Assembly: GCF_004784475.1 (NCBI RefSeq)
Contig: NZ_SRRT01000001.1
Location: forward strand, 1,054,001 to 1,118,000
Length of the DNA: 64,000 bases
Source of the DNA: Streptomyces bauhiniae
GTDB lineage: Bacteria > Actinomycetota > Actinomycetes > Streptomycetales > Streptomycetaceae
Direction: 5' to 3'
The position numbers were made by a program, and so were the translations under genes. Positions 1-9,326 of this stretch are shown here, piece after piece; position 1 is the stretch's first letter, and each line of letters opens with the position of its first letter. Below the pieces are notes generated by a model. That model did not search any database. It saw nothing but the letters and a program-made list of their open reading frames with translations, and had not been told where the DNA came from.

Positions 1-533
1 AGGCGCTGAGCTGGATCGGCCTGATGCCGTCCGCCGAGGAGAAGGACCTCATCAAGCGCGTGATCGGCGTCGGCGGGGACACGGTCGAGTGCGAGGGCAG
101 CGCCCCGCTGAAGGTCAACGGCAAGGCGCTGGACGAGCCGTACGTCTACCCAGGCAACACGCCGTGCAGCGTGGACGACCAGGGCGGCCAGTTCAAGGTC
201 AAGGTGCCCAAGGGCTACATCTGGGTGATGGGCGACCACCGCCAGAACTCGCGGGACTCCCGGTACAACCAGACCGACGAGAACCACGGCATGGTCCCGG
301 TCAAGGACGTCGTCGGACGCGCGATCGTGAAGGCGTGGCCGATCAACCGCTGGGGCACCCTGCCGATCCCGGACACCTTCGACCAGCCGGGCCTGGACAA
401 GCAGAGCTCGGCCGCCGCTTCGCTGCCGTACGCGCCGGGCGCCGGTGCGGTCGCGCTTGTGGTGCCGGTGGCGGTGTGGCGTCGCCGTAAGGCGGCTCGT
501 CCCGCTGGCGCGGAGGCCGCGCGCGAGGTGTGA
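1..533 (+). CDS. sipY: type I signal peptidase, 5' end outside window
   Basis: Membrane serine protease that removes Sec and Tat signal peptides on the outer face of the cytoplasmic membrane. The reading frame is open from base 3, so the N-terminal membrane anchor and the catalytic Ser-Met-Pro box lie upstream of the window. The general-base lysine is visible in LIKRVIGVGGDTV, and the conserved C-terminal box is visible in GDHRQNSRDSR. A second hydrophobic segment (VALVVPVAV) followed by arginines is the C-terminal anchor typical of Streptomyces signal peptidases. A second signal peptidase gene follows. S. lividans has four clustered sip genes (W, X, Y, Z); position suggests this is the third, so the symbol is by order, not by sequence proof. 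Confidence 0.85.
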   Translation, partial: ALSWIGLMPSAEEKDLIKRVIGVGGDTVECEGSAPLKVNGKALDEPYVYPGNTPCSVDDQGGQFKVKVPKGYIWVMGDHRQNSRDSRYNQTDENHGMVPVKDVVGRAIVKAWPINRWGTLPIPDTFDQPGLDKQSSAAASLPYAPGAGAVALVVPVAVWRRRKAARPAGAEAAREV

Positions 534-706
534 GCCGCGCTTTCGCGCGCGAGGTACGCACGCTGCCGAGGGCGGTGTTTCCCGAAAGACCTGGTGAAGA
601 ACCGGTCACCGGGGGACACCGCCCTCGCGGCTTTCCGGCCCGGTGTGCTACCAAAGGCGGATCGTGGCAGGCCGGGCGACCCCGGCGGAGGGGACCGGGA
701 GACGAC

Positions 707-1459
707 ATGGCAAGTGCCCAAGGCGCGGAGTCCGCGGGGCCCAACGGGGGCCTCGGCGGGAAACTGTCGGGCGTGGCGGTGGCCGTCGGCCTGCTGCTCT
801 TCCTGGCCGGCTTCGGCTGGGCCGCGGTGACCTACCGGCCCTACACCGTGCCGACCAGCTCGATGACCCCGACCATCGACGCCGGTGACCGGGTGCTGGC
901 CCAGCGGGTCGACGGCGCGGACGTGCGCCGGGGTGACGTGGTGGTGTTCAGCGACAAGACCTGGGTGACCGGTGCCGACGTGGTCAAGCGGGTCGTCGCG
1001 GTCGGCGGGGACACCGTCGCCTGCTGCACCGACGGCAAGCTGAGCGTCAACGGCAAGCCGGTCGACGAGCCCTATCTGCCCAAGGGCACCCCGGCCGAGG
1101 TCAAGGGCTTTCCGACGGTGACCGTGCCCAAGGGCCGCCTCTTCCTGCTCGGCGACGAACGCCAGGGCTCGCTGGACTCCACCGCCCACCTCACCGACGC
1201 GGCCGAGGGCACGGTGAGCCGCGGTGCGGTGCACGCCCGCGTGGACTCCGTGGTCTGGCCGATGCGGGGCATGCTGGCCCGGCCGACCGGGTTCGAGGCG
1301 CTGGGCACGGTGTCGGAGCCGGGTCCGCTGCGGCTGATCGAGGTGATGATCGTCGCCGGTGCGGTGCTGGTCCTGGGCGGCGCCGCCTACGGCCCGGTCG
1401 CGGCGCGCGTGGGCCGTTCCCGCGCCCGGAGCAGCGCGGAGCCCGTCCATGCCGGCTGA
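707..1459 (+). CDS. sipZ: type I signal peptidase
   Basis: Leader peptidase of 250 residues. An N-terminal membrane anchor lies at about residues 21-41. The catalytic serine is Ser52 in TSSMTPT and the general-base lysine is Lys94 in VVKRVVAVGGDTV. Box E is changed to GDERQGSLDS, where the preceding gene has GDHRQNSRDS. A C-terminal hydrophobic segment (MIVAGAVLVLGGAAY) gives a second anchor. I chose ATG 707 because GGGA lies just upstream and the protein then begins with a normal short cytoplasmic tail; the same frame is open back to base 530. Its 3' end overlaps the Nudix gene by 11 bases, so it probably heads a short operon, as reported for sipZ in S. lividans. Confidence 0.88.
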   Translation: MASAQGAESAGPNGGLGGKLSGVAVAVGLLLFLAGFGWAAVTYRPYTVPTSSMTPTIDAGDRVLAQRVDGADVRRGDVVVFSDKTWVTGADVVKRVVAVGGDTVACCTDGKLSVNGKPVDEPYLPKGTPAEVKGFPTVTVPKGRLFLLGDERQGSLDSTAHLTDAAEGTVSRGAVHARVDSVVWPMRGMLARPTGFEALGTVSEPGPLRLIEVMIVAGAVLVLGGAAYGPVAARVGRSRARSSAEPVHAG

Positions 1460-1955
1460 GGACACCTACGCGGGCGGGCTGCGCAAGGTCGCCCGTGTGG
1501 TGCTGCTCGACCCCGCCGACCGCGTCCTGCTGCTGCACGGGCACGAACCGGACGATCCGGCCGACGACTGGTGGTTCACCCCCGGCGGCGGCGTGGAGGG
1601 AGCCGAGACCCGCGAGCAGGCCGCGCTGAGGGAACTGGTCGAGGAGACCGGCATCACCGAGGTCGACCTGGGCCCGGTGCTGTGGCGCCGCCGGTGCTCC
1701 TTCCCGTTCGCCGGGCGCCGCTGGGACCAGGACGAGTGGTACTACCTCGCCCGTACGACCCAGACGGTGACGGCCGCCCTCGGGCTGACCGAGCTGGAGC
1801 GGCGCAGCGTGTCCGGAGCGCGCTGGTGGACGTGCCGGGAACTCGAGCGGGCGCATGAGACGGTGTATCCGACCAGGCTCGCCGGGCTGCTGCGCACGCT
1901 GCTCGACGAGGGTCCCCCGGCCACGCCCGTGACCCTCGACACGGAAATCGTCTGA
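1449..1955 (+). CDS. Nudix hydrolase
   Basis: Protein of 168 residues with a complete Nudix box at about residues 47-69 (G-x5-E-x7-REL-x-EE-x-G-I), the metal-binding loop that cleaves nucleoside diphosphates linked to another group. The substrate cannot be read from the sequence. The box is preceded by WWFTPGGG, as in MutT/ADP-ribose-type members. The start at ATG 1449 lies inside the end of the signal peptidase gene in another frame, which indicates translational coupling. Housekeeping detoxification or nucleotide turnover is the likely role; a protein-secretion role is not implied by the neighbourhood. Confidence 0.85.
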   Translation: MPAEDTYAGGLRKVARVVLLDPADRVLLLHGHEPDDPADDWWFTPGGGVEGAETREQAALRELVEETGITEVDLGPVLWRRRCSFPFAGRRWDQDEWYYLARTTQTVTAALGLTELERRSVSGARWWTCRELERAHETVYPTRLAGLLRTLLDEGPPATPVTLDTEIV

Positions 1956-2011
1956 GGGTTCGCCGGACTGGCGCACAATGGGGGGATCGCACGGCTGAAG
2001 GGGAAGCTGCC

Positions 2012-2320
2012 ATGAGCGCCGAGGACCTCGAGAAGTACGAGACCGAGATGGAGCTGAAGCTCTACCGGGAGTACCGAGACGTCGTCGGTCTGTTCAAATA
2101 CGTGATCGAGACGGAACGGCGCTTCTACCTCACCAACGACTACGAGATGCAGGTGCACTCGGTCCAGGGTGAGGTGTTCTTCGAGGTGTCGATGGCCGAC
2201 GCCTGGGTGTGGGACATGTACCGCCCGGCGCGGTTCGTCAAGCAGGTCCGGGTGTTGACGTTCAAGGACGTGAACATTGAGGAGCTGAACAAGAGTGATC
2301 TGGAGTTGCCGAGCGGGTGA
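2012..2320 (+). CDS. DUF2469 family protein
   Basis: A 102-residue, highly charged protein beginning MSAEDLEKYETEMELKLYR. It matches the DUF2469 family, which is conserved in length and sequence across actinobacteria and normally sits beside yraN, as it does here. No catalytic motif, signal peptide or membrane segment is visible. A GGGGAAG ribosome-binding site lies upstream of the ATG. Function unknown; conservation suggests a core role. Confidence 0.85.
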   Translation: MSAEDLEKYETEMELKLYREYRDVVGLFKYVIETERRFYLTNDYEMQVHSVQGEVFFEVSMADAWVWDMYRPARFVKQVRVLTFKDVNIEELNKSDLELPSG

Positions 2321-2464
2321 GGTCGTTCTGAGGCCGCTCGGGTAGGGCCGACGCTGGTCGTCACTCACACGGGTGGCGGAGATATCCACAAGTGAGGCTC
2401 CGTCCACCAAGATCCACTTCTTTCGGCGTGCCCCGTCACGGTGGGTGCCGGAGGTGGTGCCGAC

Positions 2465-2830
2465 ATGAACAAGGCACGCAGTGGACTGGGCAGGTACGGC
2501 GAGGATCTGGCCGCGCGGCGGCTGACCGAGGCCGGGATGAGCATCCTGGAGCGCAACTGGCGCTGCGGACGCTCGGGAGAGATCGACATCGTGGCGCGGG
2601 ACGGCGGCACGCTGGTCGTCTGCGAGGTGAAGACCCGGCGGGGCGGGGAGTTCCAGCACCCGATGGCCGCCGTGACGCCCGAGAAGGCGCGACGGCTGCT
2701 GGACCTGGCCGAGCGATGGGTGCATACGCACGGCGGAGCACCGCCGGGAGGGGTCCGGGTCGATCTGGTCGGGGTGCTGCTGCCCCGGCGCGGGGCGCCC
2801 GCCGTGGAGCATGCGCGGGGGGTGGCCTAG
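2465..2830 (+). CDS. YraN/UPF0102 endonuclease-like protein
   Basis: A 121-residue protein with the restriction-endonuclease-like fold of the YraN family. The ordered motif E ([19 protein letters not shown]) ... VCEVKTR ... [11 protein letters not shown] contains the acidic and lysine residues (D and E-V-K) typical of the PD-(D/E)XK active site. I chose ATG 2465 because GGAGG lies 10 bases upstream; a GTG at 2441 is in frame but lacks a site. The stop codon directly abuts the comM start, so yraN, comM and dprA look cotranscribed. Families of this kind are linked to DNA processing, but a biochemical role is not settled. Confidence 0.87.
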   Translation: MNKARSGLGRYGEDLAARRLTEAGMSILERNWRCGRSGEIDIVARDGGTLVVCEVKTRRGGEFQHPMAAVTPEKARRLLDLAERWVHTHGGAPPGGVRVDLVGVLLPRRGAPAVEHARGVA

Positions 2831-4456
2831 ATGGGATTCGCCCGCACCTGCTCGGTGGCCCTGGTCGGGGTCGAGGGTGTCCTCGTCGAGGTCCAGGCCG
2901 ACCTGGAGCCCGGAGTGGCCGCCTTCACCCTGGTGGGGCTGCCGGACAAGAGCCTGACGGAGAGCCGGGACCGGGTCCGCGCCGCCGTGGTGAACTCCGG
3001 TGGCGAGTGGCCGCAGAAGAAACTCACCGTGGGGCTGAGCCCGGCCTCGGTGCCCAAAGCCGGCTCGGGATTCGATCTCGCCGTGGCGAGTGCTGTGCTC
3101 GGTGCCGCCGAGCGCATCGACCCCAGGGTGCTCGCCGACATCGTCATGATCGGCGAACTCGGTCTTGACGGCCGGGTCCGGCCGGTCCGGGGCATCCTTC
3201 CCGCCGTGCTGGCCGCCGCAGACGCCGGGTACACCCAGGTCGTCGTCCCGGAGTGCGCCGCCGCCGAGGCCGCGCTGGTGCCCGGAGTGTCCGTGCTCGG
3301 CGTACGCAGCCTGCGCCAGCTCATCGCCGTCCTCGCGGACGAACCGGTGCCCGAGGAGGAGCCGGACGCGCCCGGGCGCCCCGATCCACTCCTCGCCGGG
3401 CTTCGGATGCCCGGTACCGGCTCGGCCACCGGTATGCACAGCGCCGGAGCGGCCCAGCACGACCAGGGCCACGACCTGGCCGACGTGGTGGGCCAGACCT
3501 CGGCGCGTTCGGCGGTGGAAGTGGCGGCCGCCGGCGGTCACCATCTCTTCCTCGAAGGCCCACCTGGCGCGGGCAAGACGATGCTCGCCGAACGGCTCCC
3601 CGCCGTACTGCCCCGGCTGACCCGGCAGGACTCCCTGGAGGTCACGGCCGTGCACTCGGTGGCCGGGCTGCTGCCACCGGGCAAACCGCTCATCGACGTG
3701 GCGCCCTACTGCGCCCCGCACCACTCGGCCACCATGCAGTCACTGGTCGGCGGCGGCCCCGGCATCGCCCGGCCCGGCGCCGTCTCCCTGGCCCACCGGG
3801 GCGTGCTCTTTTTGGACGAGGCGCCCGAGTTCCACAGTCAGACGCTGGACGCGCTGCGACAGCCGCTGGAGTCCGGGCATGTGGTGATCGCGCGGAGTGC
3901 GGGCGTGGTGCGGTTCCCGGCGCGGTTCCTGATGGTGCTCGCGGCCAACCCCTGCCCGTGCGGGCGTTTCTCGCAGCGCGATTCCCTGTGCGACTGCCCG
4001 CCCTCCGCGATCCGGCGTTACCAGTCCCGGCTCTCCGGCCCGCTGCTGGACCGGGTGGACCTGCGGGTCGAGGTCGATCCGGTGACCCGCGCCCAGTTGA
4101 CCGACCCCGGTGCGCGCGGCGAGTCCACCGCGACCGTGGCCGACCGGGTGCGCGAGGCCCGGCAGCGGGCGGCGGCCCGGCTGGCCGGGACCCCGTGGGG
4201 CACCAACAGCGAGGTGCCCGGCCGGGAACTGCGCAGCCGCTTCCATGCCGTCACGGGTGCGATGGACGAGGCCGAGCGCAATCTGGAGCGGGGCGTGCTC
4301 ACCGCACGCGGCATCGACCGGGTGCTGCGGGTGGCGTGGACCGTCGCCGACCTGGTCGGACACGACCGCCCGGACGCCGGGGACGTGGCCCTCGCCCTGC
4401 AACTGCGCACCGGCGTCCCCCGTGGCGTCCCCATGGCCATCGGAGCCCTGGCATGA
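2831..4456 (+). CDS. comM: YifB/ComM family AAA+ ATPase (Mg-chelatase-like)
   Basis: A 541-residue protein of the ComM/YifB family. An N-terminal Lon-protease-like domain (about 1-180) is followed by a Mg-chelatase AAA+ core with Walker A GPPGAGKT near residue 244 and Walker B VLFLDEAPEF near residue 325. The cysteine-containing CPCGRF segment follows, and the C-terminal helical domain closes the protein. In naturally competent bacteria ComM is a hexameric helicase that promotes branch migration during recombination of incoming DNA. Streptomyces are not classically competent, so a general recombination role is more likely. It starts right after yraN and overlaps dprA by four bases. Confidence 0.9.
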   Translation: MGFARTCSVALVGVEGVLVEVQADLEPGVAAFTLVGLPDKSLTESRDRVRAAVVNSGGEWPQKKLTVGLSPASVPKAGSGFDLAVASAVLGAAERIDPRVLADIVMIGELGLDGRVRPVRGILPAVLAAADAGYTQVVVPECAAAEAALVPGVSVLGVRSLRQLIAVLADEPVPEEEPDAPGRPDPLLAGLRMPGTGSATGMHSAGAAQHDQGHDLADVVGQTSARSAVEVAAAGGHHLFLEGPPGAGKTMLAERLPAVLPRLTRQDSLEVTAVHSVAGLLPPGKPLIDVAPYCAPHHSATMQSLVGGGPGIARPGAVSLAHRGVLFLDEAPEFHSQTLDALRQPLESGHVVIARSAGVVRFPARFLMVLAANPCPCGRFSQRDSLCDCPPSAIRRYQSRLSGPLLDRVDLRVEVDPVTRAQLTDPGARGESTATVADRVREARQRAAARLAGTPWGTNSEVPGRELRSRFHAVTGAMDEAERNLERGVLTARGIDRVLRVAWTVADLVGHDRPDAGDVALALQLRTGVPRGVPMAIGALA

Positions 4457-5610
4457 CGGCGGACCGGGCGGCGGAGGAGCGGACCGGGCGGGTGTTCCTC
4501 ACCCGCGTGATCGAGCCCGGCGACGACATCGGCGGACGGTGGCTGCGGCTGTTCGGGGTGCCGGAGGTGGTGCGGCGGCTGCGGGAGGGCGGCGACCCTC
4601 TGCCGGGGGTGAGCGGCACCCGCTGGCGCGGGCTGCTGGCACGGGCGGTGCGGGCCGAGCCGGAGGCGGACCTGGCGGCCGCGCGGGAGGCCGGGGCACG
4701 GTTCGTGTGTCCGGGGGACGCCGAGTGGCCCGCCCAGCTCGACGACCTGGGCGACGGGCGCCCGGTGGGTCTGTGGGTGCGTGGCCGGCCGGGGCTGCGG
4801 ATGTGGGCGCTGCGTTCCGTGGCCGTCGTGGGCGCCCGCGCCTGCACCGAGTACGGCTCCCATGTGGCCGCCACCCTCGCCGCCGGGCTGGCCGAGCGGG
4901 GCTGGGTGGTCGTCTCCGGCGGGGCGTACGGGGTCGACGGCGCCGCACACCGGGGTGCCCTCGCGGCCGACGGGGCGACCGTGGCCGTGCTGGCCTCGGG
5001 GGTGGACCAGGCGTACCCGCGCGGGCATGCCGCGCTGATCGACCGGATCGCTCAACAAGGTCTCGTCATCGGGGAGTTGCCACCGGGGGACCATCCGACG
5101 CCCAGCCGTTTCATCGTCCGCAACCGGGTGATCGCCGCGCTCACCCGGGGCACGGTCGTCGTGGAAGCCGCCTGCCGCAGCGGGTCCCTGGTCACGGCCC
5201 GCGCCGCCCAGCGGCTCGGCAGATTCACCATGGGAGTGCCCGGCCCGGTGACCAGCGGACGCTCCGCAGGGGTGCACGAGCTGCTGCGCGGGGAGGCGGT
5301 GCTCGTCACCGACGCGGCGGACGTGATCGAACTCGTCGGCGGGATCGGCGAACTGGCCCCGCCCCGGCGCGGCCCGGTGCTCCCGCGCGACCTGCTCGAC
5401 CCCGACGCGGCCACCGTCCTCGCCGCCCTGCCCGCCGCCCGCCCGGCCGGCCCGGAGGAGATCGCCCGCGAGGCGCGCACCACCCGCGAGGAGGCGGTCG
5501 CCCGGCTGTACGAGCTTCGAGCGCTTGGCTACGTCGAACGACACGACGACGGCTGGAAGTTGACACGCCAGGCGATGCTGTCGGTCGGGAAAGACCCGCA
5601 CCCGCCCTGA
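4453..5610 (+). CDS. dprA: DNA-processing protein DprA
   Basis: A 385-residue DprA/Smf protein, which loads RecA on single-stranded DNA. The Rossmann-like core carries VAVVGAR, then VSGGAYGVDGAAHRGAL, then GELPPGDHPTPSRFIVRNRVIAALT, the family signature. A C-terminal winged-helix segment (EEIAREARTTREEAVARLYEL) completes it. The start codon at 4453 forms an ATGA overlap with the comM stop, so translation is coupled. The same frame is open far upstream, but those codons are a shadow of comM. Confidence 0.9.
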   Translation: MTADRAAEERTGRVFLTRVIEPGDDIGGRWLRLFGVPEVVRRLREGGDPLPGVSGTRWRGLLARAVRAEPEADLAAAREAGARFVCPGDAEWPAQLDDLGDGRPVGLWVRGRPGLRMWALRSVAVVGARACTEYGSHVAATLAAGLAERGWVVVSGGAYGVDGAAHRGALAADGATVAVLASGVDQAYPRGHAALIDRIAQQGLVIGELPPGDHPTPSRFIVRNRVIAALTRGTVVVEAACRSGSLVTARAAQRLGRFTMGVPGPVTSGRSAGVHELLRGEAVLVTDAADVIELVGGIGELAPPRRGPVLPRDLLDPDAATVLAALPAARPAGPEEIAREARTTREEAVARLYELRALGYVERHDDGWKLTRQAMLSVGKDPHPP

Positions 5611-5938
5611 CCGAGGGTGTTCGGCCGTCCGGGGGAATCCTCTACGCCCTTGGGATTTACCGGAGTTGACGCCCGTAACCGGTCACGCTGAGCGAACCGG
5701 GTGACGCGGGGGAGCGGCGTCGCACAGGGGTGCGCGCACGGGTGGTGCCCCACTGTTCGCACACCGCGACTCCTCAGTCACGCTACGCTCACGAAAGTTC
5801 GGGCGCGGACGGGCCGGCCCGCACCCTCTTGCGCGGCCCGCGCCCAGCGACGACCCGGTATCCAGCCCCTACCCCGCATCCCCCGCTCACGGCACGGCAG
5901 TTCACAGCACTTCACGGCAGAACGGCACTAGGCGACGA
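5611..5938 (+). other. intergenic region upstream of whiG
   Basis: A 328-base stretch between dprA and whiG. I see no convincing gene in it. It must contain the whiG promoter, but no clear consensus -35/-10 pair stands out, and no strong terminator hairpin follows dprA. Confidence 0.4.
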
Positions 5939-6781
5939 ATGCCCCAGCACACCTCCGGCTCCGACCGGGCGGCGGCCCCCCCAGCCGCCCGCGACGGCGG
6001 CAGCGTGCGACCGCCCGCTCCTTCGACGCTCGACGAGCTGTGGCGGTCGTACAAGGCGACGGGGGACGAGCGCCTCCGGGAGCAGCTCATCCTGCACTAC
6101 TCGCCGCTCGTGAAGTACGTCGCGGGACGGGTGAGCGTCGGGCTGCCGCCCAACGTGGAGCAGGCCGACTTCGTCTCCTCCGGGGTGTTCGGGCTGATCG
6201 ACGCGATCGAGAAGTTCGACATCGAGCGCGAGATCAAGTTCGAGACGTACGCGATCACCCGGATTCGCGGCGCCATGATCGACGAACTGCGGGCGCTGGA
6301 CTGGATTCCCCGTTCGGTCCGGCAGAAGGCGCGCAACTACGAGCGGGCCTATGCGGCGCTGGAGGCGAAGCTGCGGCGGACCCCGAGCGAGCAGGAGGTC
6401 GCCACCGAGCTGGGCGTGGAGGTCGAGGAGCTGCACGCGGTCTTCAGCCAGTTGTCCCTGGCCAACGTGGTCGCGCTGGAGGAGTTGCTGCACGTCGGCG
6501 GCGAGGGCGGCGACCGGCTCAGCCTCATGGACACCCTGGAGGACACCGCCGCCGACAACCCCGTCGAGGTGGCCGAGGACCGGGAGCTGCGCCGCTTCCT
6601 GGCGCGGGCCATCAACACCCTGCCCGACCGGGAGAAGACCGTGGTCACGCTCTACTACTACGAGGGTCTGACCCTGGCCGAGATCGGCAACGTCCTCGGG
6701 GTCACCGAGAGCCGGGTCAGCCAGATCCACACCAAGTCGGTGCTCCAGCTCCGGGCCAAGCTGGCGAGCTTCGGACGCTGA
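5939..6781 (+). CDS. whiG: sporulation sigma factor WhiG
   Basis: A 280-residue sigma factor of the FliA/WhiG class, which commits aerial hyphae to sporulation in Streptomyces. Region 2 is seen in [15 protein letters not shown] and [11 protein letters not shown], followed by the strongly conserved [20 protein letters not shown] and DWIPRSVR. Region 4 has the helix-turn-helix [20 protein letters not shown]. The N-terminus is alanine- and proline-rich. Activity in known Streptomyces is held back by the anti-sigma factor RsiG with c-di-GMP; that regulator is not in this window. Confidence 0.95.
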   Translation: MPQHTSGSDRAAAPPAARDGGSVRPPAPSTLDELWRSYKATGDERLREQLILHYSPLVKYVAGRVSVGLPPNVEQADFVSSGVFGLIDAIEKFDIEREIKFETYAITRIRGAMIDELRALDWIPRSVRQKARNYERAYAALEAKLRRTPSEQEVATELGVEVEELHAVFSQLSLANVVALEELLHVGGEGGDRLSLMDTLEDTAADNPVEVAEDRELRRFLARAINTLPDREKTVVTLYYYEGLTLAEIGNVLGVTESRVSQIHTKSVLQLRAKLASFGR

Positions 6782-6821
6782 CTCCTGCCGTGTTCCCCGG
6801 CCGGTCCGTAAAGTGGGGGGC

Positions 6822-7403
6822 GTGCCAAGGATTCGAGCGGCCTCCGTGGCCGAGCACCGGTCGATGCAGCGAGCCGCCCTGCTGGACGCGGCCCGCTCCC
6901 TGCTGTCCGAGGGCGGGACGGACGCGCTGACCTTCCCCGCGCTCGCGGAGCGCACCGGTCTTGCCAGGTCGTCGGTGTACGAGTACTTCCGCTCGCGGGC
7001 CGCCGTGGTCGAGGAGCTGTGCGCGGTCGACTTCCCCGTCTGGGCGGCGGAGGTCGAGGCCGCGATGGCGGACGCGCCCACCGCCGAGGGCAAGGTCGAG
7101 GCGTATGTGCGCCGGCAGCTCGCCCTGGTCGGGGACCGGCGGCACCGGGCCGTCGTGGCGATCTCCGCGAGCGAACTCGACGCCGGGGCGCGGGAGAAGA
7201 TCCGCGCCGCGCACGGCGGGCTGGTGGCGATGATCGTCGAGGCGCTGGCCGGCCTCGGGCACGAGCAGCCCCGGCTGGCCGCGATGCTGCTCCAGGGCGT
7301 CGTGGACGCGGCCGTGCGCCGTATCGAACTCGGTGCGGCCGAACACCCCGAGGCGATCACCGAGGCGGCGGTCGCCATGGCCCTGCGGGGCGTCCGGGGC
7401 TGA
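6822..7403 (+). CDS. TetR family transcriptional regulator
   Basis: A 193-residue regulator. The N-terminal TetR helix-turn-helix is clear (RAALLDAARSLLSEGG ... ALAERTGLARSSVYEYF), and the remaining helices form the ligand or dimer domain. It sits 40 bases after whiG in the same direction. Two GTG codons (6813, 6822) are possible starts; neither has a well-spaced ribosome-binding site, so a leaderless message is possible. Target and ligand are unknown. Confidence 0.85.
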   Translation: MPRIRAASVAEHRSMQRAALLDAARSLLSEGGTDALTFPALAERTGLARSSVYEYFRSRAAVVEELCAVDFPVWAAEVEAAMADAPTAEGKVEAYVRRQLALVGDRRHRAVVAISASELDAGAREKIRAAHGGLVAMIVEALAGLGHEQPRLAAMLLQGVVDAAVRRIELGAAEHPEAITEAAVAMALRGVRG

Positions 7404-7423
7404 GTTTTCGGGGCTGACACCGT

Positions 7424-8002
7424 TCAGCCCGGCGGCACCGGAACCCCCAGCACCGGCAGCAGCCGGGACGGACCACGGCCGAGCAGCCAAGGCGGCAGCA
7501 GGTCCAGCGGGTTCAGATAGGTCTCCCCGTCCAGCAGCCCCCAGTGCACACACGCCTCCGGGCAATGTGACCCGGCGCCCTCCACCGTCCCCACCACCTC
7601 CCCGGCCTCCACCTCCGCGCCCGTCTTCACCCCGGCGCGCACCGGCTCGTACGTCGTCCGCAGCGAGGTGCCCGCCAGGGCCACCGCGACCACGCCCCGG
7701 CCCGCCACCCGCCCCGCGTACGACACCCGGCCCGCCGCCACCGCCCGCACCGGGGCGCCCCGCGCCGCCGCCAGGTCCACGCCCCGGTGCCCGGCGGCGT
7801 ACACGGTGGCGGGCGGCTCCCAGCCCCGCAGCACCGCCGGACGCGTCCCCACCGGCCAGGTCCGGGCCAGCGCGGGCACCCGCTCACCAGGAGGTTTCTC
7901 CGGGGGCGGCGGGTCCGCCCACGCCAGGGGCGTGAGCACGGCGAAGGTCAACAGCAGGGGCACAAGCACCCAGTTCGTCACGTATCGCACCAGTGATCGC
8001 AT
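7424..8002 (-). CDS. secreted M23-family (LytM-like) peptidase
   Basis: A 192-residue exported protein with a signal peptide ([18 protein letters not shown]) and an M23 domain. The first zinc ligands are seen in GHRGVDL (His and Asp). The usual His-x-His motif near the C-terminus reads Cys-Val-His in EACVHWGLL, so the zinc ligand is kept but the catalytic His is replaced by Cys. M23 enzymes cut peptidoglycan cross-bridges, while degenerate members act as activators or binders of other hydrolases. It is divergent from rpsB. Confidence 0.85.
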   Translation of the reverse strand: MRSLVRYVTNWVLVPLLLTFAVLTPLAWADPPPPEKPPGERVPALARTWPVGTRPAVLRGWEPPATVYAAGHRGVDLAAARGAPVRAVAAGRVSYAGRVAGRGVVAVALAGTSLRTTYEPVRAGVKTGAEVEAGEVVGTVEGAGSHCPEACVHWGLLDGETYLNPLDLLPPWLLGRGPSRLLPVLGVPVPPG

Positions 8003-8273
8003 GCGAGAACCCTGCCGTTCGCCGGCCGATCTTGGCGGGATCTGTGGACAACCTGCCGGTTGTGGACAGCGGCGTCACCCGGTGCCCTGGCCGTCCCGTA
8101 CACTTCTTCTGGCGATCCGGGTCACCGGGTCGACTTCGCACGCCCCGGTACGAAGCCCGTCACAGGGTTCGTACAAGCGCCCCTCGGTCCTTCGCGGCAC
8201 GGCGCACCGCGGGCGTCAGGCGCGACCGCCGTCCGGCGGACGCGGCACAACCGAGAATCTCAAGGAGATGGCC

Positions 8274-9179
8274 ATGGCCGTCGTCACGATGCGGGAGCTG
8301 CTGGAGAGCGGCGTCCACTTCGGTCACCAGACCCGTCGCTGGAACCCGAAGATGAAGCGCTTCATCTTCACCGAGCGCAACGGCATCTACATCATCGACC
8401 TGCTCCAGTCGCTGTCGTACATCGACCGCGCCTACGAGTTCGTCAAGGAGACCGTCGCCCACGGCGGCACGGTCATGTTCGTCGGCACGAAGAAGCAGGC
8501 GCAGGAGGCCATCGCCGAGCAGGCCACCCGCGTCGGCATGCCCTACGTCAACCAGCGCTGGCTGGGCGGCATGCTCACCAACTTCTCGACCGTCTACAAG
8601 CGTCTGCAGCGCCTCAAGGAGCTCGAGCAGATCGACTTCGAGGACGTCGCCGCCTCCGGTCTGACCAAGAAGGAGCTGCTGGTCCTCTCCCGCGAGAAGG
8701 CCAAGCTCGAGAAGACCCTCGGTGGTATCCGCGAGATGCAGAAGGTGCCCAGCGCCGTCTGGATCGTGGACACCAAGAAGGAGCACATCGCGGTCGGCGA
8801 GGCCCGGAAGCTCAACATCCCGGTCGTCGCCATCCTCGACACCAACTGCGACCCCGACGAGGTCGACTACAAGATCCCGGGCAACGACGACGCGATCCGC
8901 TCCGTCACCCTGCTCACCCGCGTGATCGCCGACGCCGTCGCCGAGGGCCTCATCTCCCGCTCGCGCGTCGCCACCGGTGACAAGGGCGAGAAGGCCGCGG
9001 CCGAGCCGCTGGCCGAGTGGGAGCGCGACCTGCTCGAGGGCGAGAAGAAGGCCGACGAGGCCGCCGAGGCCGTCGAGATCGCCGCCGAGGCCCCCGCGCC
9101 CGACGCCCCGGTCTCCGAGGCCGTCGAAGAGGCTGCCGCCGAGGTCGAGGCCGAGGCCCCCAAGGCCGAGCAGGCCTGA
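8274..9179 (+). CDS. rpsB: 30S ribosomal protein S2
   Basis: A 301-residue S2 protein, required for assembly of the small ribosomal subunit. The N-terminal signature [20 protein letters not shown] and the central [11 protein letters not shown] are unmistakable. The last 60 or so residues form an Ala/Glu-rich acidic tail that is a common extension in Streptomyces. I chose ATG 8274 because AAGGAG lies six bases upstream; the ATG at 8268 touches that site. The 271-base leader shared with the divergent M23 gene probably holds the promoter and any S2 autoregulatory structure. Confidence 0.96.
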   Translation: MAVVTMRELLESGVHFGHQTRRWNPKMKRFIFTERNGIYIIDLLQSLSYIDRAYEFVKETVAHGGTVMFVGTKKQAQEAIAEQATRVGMPYVNQRWLGGMLTNFSTVYKRLQRLKELEQIDFEDVAASGLTKKELLVLSREKAKLEKTLGGIREMQKVPSAVWIVDTKKEHIAVGEARKLNIPVVAILDTNCDPDEVDYKIPGNDDAIRSVTLLTRVIADAVAEGLISRSRVATGDKGEKAAAEPLAEWERDLLEGEKKADEAAEAVEIAAEAPAPDAPVSEAVEEAAAEVEAEAPKAEQA

Positions 9180-9195
9180 CACCGGAGCTGACGGT

Positions 9196-9219
9196 GGGGG
9201 CGGCATGAACCCCGCCCCC
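9196..9219 (+). terminator. GC-rich hairpin after rpsB
   Basis: An 8-bp perfect stem (GGGGGCGG pairing with CCGCCCCC) with an 8-base loop, about 16 bases after the rpsB stop. There is no T-run, as is usual for Streptomyces terminators. It may end or attenuate the rpsB transcript ahead of tsf. Confidence 0.5.
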
Positions 9220-9246
9220 GCCCGTCATCCGTAGCCCGACACGACG

Positions 9247-9276
9247 CCCGCGACCCGGCCACCCGCCGGTCGCGGG
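9247..9276 (+). terminator. second hairpin between rpsB and tsf
   Basis: A 9-bp stem (CCCGCGACC pairing with GGTCGCGGG) with a 12-base loop, 50 bases before the tsf start. Paired with the hairpin just upstream it may set the rpsB to tsf expression ratio. Confidence 0.45.
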
Positions 9277-9326
9277 CCCGTGCGGATCTCCGATCTCCCA
9301 AGACTTCCAGAAAGACTCACTGACTC

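Noticed and set aside
1742-3724. Minus-strand open frame of 660 codons
   Set aside because: Antisense to Nudix, DUF2469, YraN and ComM genes, all of which have strong family matches.
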